6,315 bases of DNA, taken from Pseudomonadota bacterium (GTDB taxonomy: Bacteria; Bdellovibrionota_B; Oligoflexia; Silvanigrellales; Silvanigrellaceae). This document shows positions 1 through 4,825 of this stretch, piece after piece; the first letter of the stretch is position 1, and each line of letters opens with the position of its first letter. The notes beneath the pieces are model-generated. The model did no database searches. It was not told where the DNA came from and saw only the letters and a list, made by a program, of their open reading frames with translations. The stretch covers positions 1 to 6,315 of the forward strand of contig JAIXXU010000262.1 in the NCBI GenBank assembly GCA_027490595.1, read 5' to 3'. The translations under genes and the position numbers were made by a program.

Positions 1-1603
1 TATCTGTTTTTTTCATCTTAGTATCAATGGTTGAGGCCATCTTGTCTAAAAAGAGGAGAAGTAATGAAATAATTTGAGTAAAAGCTTTGTAAGATTGCGT
101 AGAGCGTCCAAAAGACCAAGATCTATGTACATTTAGAAATTTTGCAATATCTTCCTGAGCTTTTTTGTCAGGAATATTCTCGTAATTTGAGGTTTCTAGA
201 ATTTTAATAATACGAAGTTTACAAGATTTATGAAACTCTCGTTGAAGTTTGGATGAGAAATTATATTCATCATCCAAAAAATTCTTGTAATTATCGAAGA
301 ATTTCATCACTTCTTGAGTATCATTTACCTTGCTAACCCAGCTATTTAAGATTGTAAAAATATGAAGTGCTTTAAATGAGTGGCTTATTTTATTGTTGGG
401 AATATCATTAGATAATAGTTCATCGAGTATTGATTGATCTTCAATTTTGGTAATAAGAATTTCAATTTCTTTGGTTGAAAATAAATTGGGGTATTTTTTT
501 AATAATAGTGTTAAAATTCTGGTATTATTATTCTGAATTAGTATTAAAGTTATTTCTCTTAACTTGGTAAAGTAATTGTTCGTGGGATTTGTTTTAATTT
601 TAAGTGTATTTTTGTTTTCTGCACAATATTTACTAAACTTTAGTATTTCATTTAGAAAAAGAGCAAAGTTTTCTGATATGAAAATAAAGTTTTCTACCGA
701 TAGATTATTAAGTGTTTGCTCGTTAACTTTATAGCTAGAAATAAATAAAGAGAATATGTTTACTTTATCTATTCCTTTAATATGATTCATTTCTTCAAGG
801 AATTCTTGAATGAAATAATGTCTTTGTAAGCTTGCTATCACTGTTTTATTTGCGTGATGTCTTTTTAAAAATCGAATTTTAATATCGCCGTTCAGACTTT
901 CAAAAAATTTTGTATCCGCAGAGCAGTGGGTGATAAACTTCTCGTTATCTTCAATATTGTGGTCAAAGCTAAATGTGAATAAGTTTTTTAAATCACTAGA
1001 TTGAAGTTTCTGAATGATAGCAGAGTTATTTATGAATATTTTTGCTATATTTTTTTTGGCTTCTTCGCTTTCTTCCGAATTAAAAATCAATACCATTTTT
1101 TTTAAAAAAGGAGCTGTAAGACTTTGAAATTTAGGAAGAGTAAAAAATGAACTAAAAAATGTATTGCACTTTTGCCAGTCCATATTTACAAAAATTCTAA
1201 TTAAGCGCTCCCCTTCAGTTGAAATAAAGGCGTCTGCGCTTAGAGCATCAAGTTCTGTGAGTAAATCATCTTTTTGTGTATGATTTTCTATTTCGGTATT
1301 AATTTTTTGAAGAATTTTAATAGAAAGAGCGCTTTTTTCTTTCTCGACTCTTTGATTTTGTTCCTTTAACTGATTGATTTTGTCTTTAAGTTGGCTGTTT
1401 TCATTTTGAACGGCTAGGGTCAGATTTTGAAAATATATGTTTTTAATTTTAAGTTGGTTGTTTTCATTTTGTAGGTCTAGATTTTCATTTTGAAGTGATT
1501 TAATTTTATTTGCAAACCAGATATCTTTTCCATCGAAGTGGTGAGATGTAGAATTATTATAGTTCTTAGGAAGCATTTGGTTTCCATTAACAATACCTTG
1601 CAT
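1..1603 (-). CDS. Unrecognised large coiled-coil protein, C-terminus beyond window edge
   Basis: I do not recognise this protein. The frame is open from an ATG at 1603 down to the window edge without a stop, giving 534 residues with the 3' end missing. The start is supported by an AAGGAGA ribosome site a few bases upstream and is the first Met after that site. Residues about 33-110 form a Leu/Asn/Gln/Lys/Glu-rich heptad pattern (for example LQNENLDLQNENNQL and SQLKDKINQLKEQNQ), typical of a coiled coil. From about residue 115 the protein is rich in Lys, Asn, Phe, Ile and Leu and looks all-helical, with no obvious catalytic motif, nucleotide-binding loop or zinc site. There is no signal peptide at the N-terminus, so a cytoplasmic location or a non-Sec export route is likely. 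A hydrophobic stretch at residues about 510-518 (IISLLLLFLDK) is too short to be a sure membrane span. GC is much lower than in the aminopeptidase next door. Scaffold, cytoskeletal or effector roles are possible but not shown. Confidence 0.88.
   Translation of the reverse strand, partial: MQGIVNGNQMLPKNYNNSTSHHFDGKDIWFANKIKSLQNENLDLQNENNQLKIKNIYFQNLTLAVQNENSQLKDKINQLKEQNQRVEKEKSALSIKILQKINTEIENHTQKDDLLTELDALSADAFISTEGERLIRIFVNMDWQKCNTFFSSFFTLPKFQSLTAPFLKKMVLIFNSEESEEAKKNIAKIFINNSAIIQKLQSSDLKNLFTFSFDHNIEDNEKFITHCSADTKFFESLNGDIKIRFLKRHHANKTVIASLQRHYFIQEFLEEMNHIKGIDKVNIFSLFISSYKVNEQTLNNLSVENFIFISENFALFLNEILKFSKYCAENKNTLKIKTNPTNNYFTKLREITLILIQNNNTRILTLLLKKYPNLFSTKEIEILITKIEDQSILDELLSNDIPNNKISHSFKALHIFTILNSWVSKVNDTQEVMKFFDNYKNFLDDEYNFSSKLQREFHKSCKLRIIKILETSNYENIPDKKAQEDIAKFLNVHRSWSFGRSTQSYKAFTQIISLLLLFLDKMASTIDTKMKKTD
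1388..1492 (-). repeat. Imperfect DNA repeats encoding the QNENxQLK coiled-coil unit
   Basis: The blocks at 1388-1408 and 1451-1471 are 21 bases long and differ at one position. A third, shorter copy of the core (ttttcattttg) lies at 1482-1492. Read on the minus strand they encode repeated QNEN and QLK units in the coiled coil. Near-identity at the DNA level, not only the protein level, suggests local duplication of the heptad segment. Spacing between the long copies is 63 bases, which is exactly 21 codons or three heptads, so register is kept. Confidence 0.7.
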
Positions 1604-1606
1604 AAA

Positions 1607-1613
1607 TCTCCTT
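1607..1613 (-). promoter_or_regulatory. Ribosome binding site of the coiled-coil gene
   Basis: On the minus strand this reads AAGGAGA, followed by three T residues and the ATG at 1603-1601. It is a near-perfect anti-Shine-Dalgarno match and is what decides the start. Spacing is slightly short but workable. Confidence 0.8.
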
Positions 1614-1665
1614 CGTGTACGATGATACTCCATTTATTTAAACACTTTGTTTTTTAACAGATTTT

Positions 1666-1694
1666 TTTTTATTATTAGCAAAAAGAAAAGTCAA
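1666..1694 (-). promoter_or_regulatory. Possible sigma-70-type promoter for the coiled-coil gene
   Basis: On the minus strand a -35-like TTGACT (1694-1689) is followed after 17 bases by TAAAAA (1671-1666), matching the consensus at 5/6 and 4/6 positions. Alternative -10 boxes (TAATAA) overlap just upstream, and a nine-base A-tract follows. It would give a leader of about 55 bases before the ATG. Such matches are easy to find in AT-rich DNA, so this is a suggestion only. The gene could also be reached by read-through from the aminopeptidase gene, since no minus-strand terminator is visible between them. Confidence 0.35.
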
Positions 1695-1808
1695 CGAATA
1701 AAAGTTATCAAAAATTAAGTTTTACAACCTAATCTTGTATTTTTAGGCTTTAGCAATAAATAACTAGAGACTTTTTTTGTTTAGGGGCCCAAATTATTTT
1801 GATGAGAT

Positions 1809-1838
1809 ACTGTTGTACAGAATGTACAACAGTTTTTT
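1809..1838 (+). terminator. Perfect hairpin with T-run, orphan plus-strand terminator or operator
   Basis: The arms at 1810-1819 (ctgttgtaca) and 1823-1832 (tgtacaacag) are perfectly complementary around a GAA loop. One further A-T pair is possible at 1809/1833. Six T residues follow at 1833-1838, the classical layout of an intrinsic terminator on the plus strand. Read on the minus strand the hairpin is followed by TATCTCATC, which is not a U-tract, so it is a poor terminator for the aminopeptidase transcript. No plus-strand gene lies upstream in the window. It may end an antisense or small RNA, or the symmetric sequence may instead be a protein-binding site. Confidence 0.6.
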
Positions 1839-1878
1839 CAAATTTTTGTGGTTGGGTGCATGTGAACAACTTTACGGC

Positions 1879-3432
1879 TTATGCTTTTGAATAATTTTCA
1901 ATGGCCTTTAGGACGGCTCGTACGCATTTTGCCGTGGGGCTATTGCCTTCGGCCCAAAGAAAATTTGGTTTGTCACACCACATAAAAGTGTCAATATGAT
2001 TCCAACATGTATGATTTGCTACAAACTTTTGTAAAAACAAAGCTGCTGTTATGGCTCCTGCATAGGGACTGGGACCAGAATTGGCAAAGTCACCAACAGA
2101 GGAGTCAAGATAACCTTCGTATTCAGAGGGCAAGGGCATTGTCCAGAACCAATCTCCTGTTTCTTCACTTGACTGTTGCAAGAGAGCTGTTGTTTCTTGG
2201 TGGTTTCCAAACAAAGCATCTACCATAGTACCAGTGGCAACCCTGGCGGCTCCCGTCAAAGTGGCAAAGTCTATAATCCAGTCGTGTTTTTCTTCATTTA
2301 AAAGACTGAGTGTATCAGCAAGAACTAGGCGCCCTTCTGCATCTGTATTATCAATTTCAACATCTTTTCCGTTGTGGCTTCTGTACACATCGCCCGGACG
2401 CATGGCGTGCCCTGAAACCATATTTTCAGCAAGTGCTAGCATACAGGTTATTTTTACTGGAAGCTTTAAACTTGCACAGGCAAGAAACACCCCGATGGCA
2501 GCTGCAGCGCCACCCATGTCTTTTTTCATCCAACGCATGGGGCCAGAGGGTTTGAGGTCATATCCACCGGAATCAAAAGTGATTCCTTTGCCCGCGAGGG
2601 CTATACTCTTAAATTCTTTTGTAGTGTTTGAATGATACTGCGGTGTATAGGTAAGTTTTAAAATTCTTGGAGATACTGAGCTTCCTTGGCCTACAGCACA
2701 AATAAGATTGCAGCCTAACTCTTTTAGGTTCTCTGCAGATAATGTTGAGATCTGTATATTTAAGTTTTCCTCTTTTTTTACCCTCTCTGTAATTTGTTTT
2801 ATACGCTCTTCAAAGGTTTCTGGGTTTAGAATATTGGGCGGCATGTGAATGAAAGAGCGCGTTTCGCACATGGCTTGGCTGATCAATCTGGCTTTGTGAA
2901 TCGATTCCCTTGAGAAAATATCCTCACAAAGAATAATTTTTTTGGTGTGTGAATTTTCATTTTTTTGGGGTTTTGTAACCACAGATTTTTGCAAGATGCC
3001 AATCAAAAATTCATGAGCTTCGTTTCCAATGAGTGCGCTAAGTTTAGGAGAAAAATGCAGAACAATTTCTTGAGAACCTTTGAGTTTAGAAAACTGACCT
3101 TGAAACGTTGAAATGGCTGATGCCAAACTTGCGCCAAGAGAACAAGCAACGTGGGCGTTTCCTGGTGAGGAAAAGGATAGAGGTTTTACAGACTGAGTAG
3201 GCAATATTAGAACGAAATCTGACCCTTCAGCGTTATTTACGTATAGAATTTTGGGTTGTAAATTCGTGCCATAAAGAATCTTTGCAAAGGAAAAGTCAGA
3301 CTCATTTGGATGATCTTCTTGGCTGCGTAAGTGAATATTGACTTGAATAAGATTACTTTTACTTGAATTTATATTTCTCTCTTCAAGTTCAAATTGAGGG
3401 CTAAGCGCCCATTTCTTGTCGTCTGTAGTCAT
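1879..3432 (-). CDS. M17 family leucyl aminopeptidase
   Basis: This is a cytoplasmic zinc/manganese exopeptidase that removes N-terminal residues, often leucine, from peptides. It is 517 residues long, close to E. coli PepA (503). The C-terminal catalytic domain (about residues 180-517) carries the full M17 active site. Metal ligands are K282, D287, D305, D364 and E366, and catalytic residues are K294 and R368. All seven sit exactly 12 residues beyond their PepA counterparts (K270, D275, D293, D352, E354, K282, R356). The family signature NTDAEGRL is at 362-369, with GKGITFDSGG at 281-290 and DFATLTGAARVATG at 388-401. The N-terminal domain (1-175) is divergent, as usual in M17. No signal peptide is seen. 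The ATG overlaps the stop of the upstream transglycosylase gene (ATGA) and has only a weak ribosome site, so translation is probably coupled. The C-terminal layout (WNHIDTFMW followed by a few residues and RAVLKAI) resembles the proteobacterial 'leucyl aminopeptidase family' group rather than PepA proper, so I give no gene symbol. Confidence 0.96.
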   Translation of the reverse strand: MTTDDKKWALSPQFELEERNINSSKSNLIQVNIHLRSQEDHPNESDFSFAKILYGTNLQPKILYVNNAEGSDFVLILPTQSVKPLSFSSPGNAHVACSLGASLASAISTFQGQFSKLKGSQEIVLHFSPKLSALIGNEAHEFLIGILQKSVVTKPQKNENSHTKKIILCEDIFSRESIHKARLISQAMCETRSFIHMPPNILNPETFEERIKQITERVKKEENLNIQISTLSAENLKELGCNLICAVGQGSSVSPRILKLTYTPQYHSNTTKEFKSIALAGKGITFDSGGYDLKPSGPMRWMKKDMGGAAAAIGVFLACASLKLPVKITCMLALAENMVSGHAMRPGDVYRSHNGKDVEIDNTDAEGRLVLADTLSLLNEEKHDWIIDFATLTGAARVATGTMVDALFGNHQETTALLQQSSEETGDWFWTMPLPSEYEGYLDSSVGDFANSGPSPYAGAITAALFLQKFVANHTCWNHIDTFMWCDKPNFLWAEGNSPTAKCVRAVLKAIENYSKA

Positions 3433-4553
3433 TCTGTTTCACTTTCTCTCAGCATACTTACGTATTGTGTCGTTTTGCGGCTTACTTGCTGCTGACTTAA
3501 AATAGATGGGTACTTTCGAGCAGCAGTTTTTTTGGCTGCAATGAACTGGGCATAAAAATTAGAAGAAGCAAATTGGAATGAAGGTGAATTATATTTGCTG
3601 ATAATATGGCAAAGATCCCGTGAGTGAGTTTTATTAACTGCATTTAAAATACCATTGGCGCCATAATTGTATGCAGTTAAAGCCAAGGGCCAGTTTCCTA
3701 TTTTTACATAATTTTGCTTTAGAAGTTTCATGGCGGCTAAGGTAGACAGTTTGGGGTCTGTGCGTTTTTGCACTGCGTTGCTGCCTGCTAACTCTTTCAT
3801 GGTTCCTGGCATAAGCTGCCATAGACCCTGGGCTCCTGCTTTTGACCCTGCGTGAAGGTTATAACTACTTTCAACGTGAGGTAAATAAGCAAGATCGCGA
3901 GGTAGATTTTCGGCCTCTATCACACTCATGACTGTCGGCATGTATGTGAGGCTTCTTTTTAAGCCTTCTTCAAATTGGGATTTTAGACCTGTTTGAACCC
4001 TGATGTCTTTGGAAGCGGCTATTATTAACAAACTTGTTCTTTCGGTGCTTGGGAATTTATTTAGTAAACGTTTTTCGTCCTGTGTAAGCTGAAGATGTCT
4101 ATCTATTTTATGTGCAAGTCGTTTAAGCGATTGTGACAATACATTCTTTTCGTGTAGAAGAACTTGCTGTTTTTTTTGTTGCTTTGAAGGTAAATTAATG
4201 ACCTTGTATACAATATCCAAATGATTCCTATTATGGAGAATGGCTTGGTTGACGTCTACGTCACTGTAAACTTTTTCCCAAAATTGAATATTGCTTTTTA
4301 GGCAAGAAAGCTCAGGAAATGCTAATTTTTCATTTTCAGTCACAGTATTATTGACCACCTCTGGTACAGGGGGAGCTGCTACTAAACTTGGTTGTTTCTG
4401 GTTTGGAGTTGTGTGCTCGAAGAAAACCACAGGCTTTTTTCCAGCATCTTGTGGAAGATCAATGTTCAGGTCCAATGCCAAAGAAGAGCTTTGGTGAAGA
4501 AACAAATAAGAAAAAAGTGTAAAATATGCTGCAAGTCGTGATGGCAAAGTCAT
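3429..4553 (-). CDS. MltD-like membrane-bound/periplasmic lytic murein transglycosylase
   Basis: The enzyme cleaves the MurNAc-GlcNAc bond in peptidoglycan, leaving 1,6-anhydroMurNAc ends. It is 374 residues long. Residues 1-26 look like a Sec signal peptide: R6, a hydrophobic core AAYFTLFSYLFL, and a likely cut after SLA at 24-26. There is no lipobox cysteine, so it is probably soluble in the periplasm or loosely bound. Residues about 40-75 are a Pro/Val/Asn-rich linker. An N-terminal segment at 90-122 (FWEKVYSDV...HNRNHLDIVYKVINLP) matches the region that precedes the catalytic domain in MltD-type enzymes. The SLT domain spans about 205-345: catalytic E228 in ESSYN (228-232), GLWQLMPGT (243-251), DPKLSTLAAMKLL (266-278), TAYNYG (293-298) and FYAQFIAAKK (333-342). 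No C-terminal LysM wall-binding repeat is present, unlike classical MltD. The start is supported by AGGAG ten bases upstream. It is first in a two-gene unit with the aminopeptidase. Confidence 0.94.
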   Translation of the reverse strand: MTLPSRLAAYFTLFSYLFLHQSSSLALDLNIDLPQDAGKKPVVFFEHTTPNQKQPSLVAAPPVPEVVNNTVTENEKLAFPELSCLKSNIQFWEKVYSDVDVNQAILHNRNHLDIVYKVINLPSKQQKKQQVLLHEKNVLSQSLKRLAHKIDRHLQLTQDEKRLLNKFPSTERTSLLIIAASKDIRVQTGLKSQFEEGLKRSLTYMPTVMSVIEAENLPRDLAYLPHVESSYNLHAGSKAGAQGLWQLMPGTMKELAGSNAVQKRTDPKLSTLAAMKLLKQNYVKIGNWPLALTAYNYGANGILNAVNKTHSRDLCHIISKYNSPSFQFASSNFYAQFIAAKKTAARKYPSILSQQQVSRKTTQYVSMLRESETE

Positions 4554-4563
4554 TATTATTGTT

Positions 4564-4568
4564 CTCCT
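4564..4568 (-). promoter_or_regulatory. Ribosome binding site of the transglycosylase gene
   Basis: The minus strand reads AGGAG (within CCCCAGGAGAAC), ten bases before the ATG at 4553. It fixes the start so that the full signal peptide is included. Confidence 0.75.
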
Positions 4569-4781
4569 GGGGATATTTGCAGCACTAGAATAGACTTAAA
4601 CGTGGTTTGCAATTATGGGCAAAAAGTACTCAGGACTGTCAGAGAACAGATATTTTTTAAAAATTTTTAGAAAATAAAAACTCATAATAATAGTTATGGT
4701 TATTTGTTTTTGTAAAATAAATAGAATATAGATTGTTTGTGGGGTTTTTAGAGGAGTGATTCTCTATTTTAGCGTATTGAA

Positions 4782-4808
4782 TTGACTCCATTTTTTTCTT
4801 TTTACATT
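4782..4808 (+). promoter_or_regulatory. Possible promoter of the plus-strand unknown gene
   Basis: TTGACT at 4782-4787 is a 5/6 match to a -35 box. TACATT at 4803-4808 is a 4/6 match to a -10 box, but the 15-base spacing is short. It would place the RNA start very close to the ATG at 4826, giving a leader of only about ten bases. The T-rich spacer resembles that of the candidate promoter of the coiled-coil gene. Support is weak. Confidence 0.25.
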
Positions 4809-4825
4809 TTTTTTATGGTAATAAT

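Larger units (their letters stand above)
1604..1878. other. Intergenic region between aminopeptidase and coiled-coil gene
   Basis: This is a 275-base AT-rich gap between two genes that read in the same (minus) direction. It holds the candidate promoter and ribosome site for the coiled-coil gene, a GGGCCC palindrome near 1784, and a perfect inverted repeat followed by a T-run that faces the plus strand. I see no tRNA-like fold and no convincing small gene. The only short plus-strand frame (from 1802) lacks a ribosome site. Confidence 0.6.
4554..4825. other. Divergent, very AT-rich intergenic region
   Basis: This 272-base gap separates the minus-strand transglycosylase-aminopeptidase pair from the plus-strand unknown gene, so promoters for both should lie here. 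On the minus side TATTCT near 4587-4592 could be a -10 box, with TTGCAA about 14 bases upstream, but the spacing is poor. On the plus side TTGACT at 4782-4787 is the best -35 candidate. The middle (about 4650-4740) is almost entirely A and T. A weak 5-bp hairpin (4749-4753 with 4762-4766) is the only fold seen. I find no RNA gene or further coding frame. Confidence 0.6.

Noticed and set aside
1802..1897. Plus-strand 31-codon frame with a CCxxC motif (starts MRYCCTEC)
   Set aside because: There is no ribosome site, it runs through the hairpin and T-run, and it ends inside the aminopeptidase gene on the other strand. The cysteines come from the TGT in the inverted repeat.
2007..2635. Plus-strand frames opposite the aminopeptidase gene
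   Set aside because: They lie wholly antisense to a gene with complete active-site conservation and show no ribosome site or recognisable product.
3634..3822. 62-residue minus-strand frame inside the transglycosylase gene
   Set aside because: It overlaps the SLT catalytic region in another frame and is a shadow of the real gene.
4749..4766. Small hairpin followed by TTTT as a terminator
   Set aside because: The stem has only five firm pairs with little GC, and no plus-strand transcript is known to enter from upstream.
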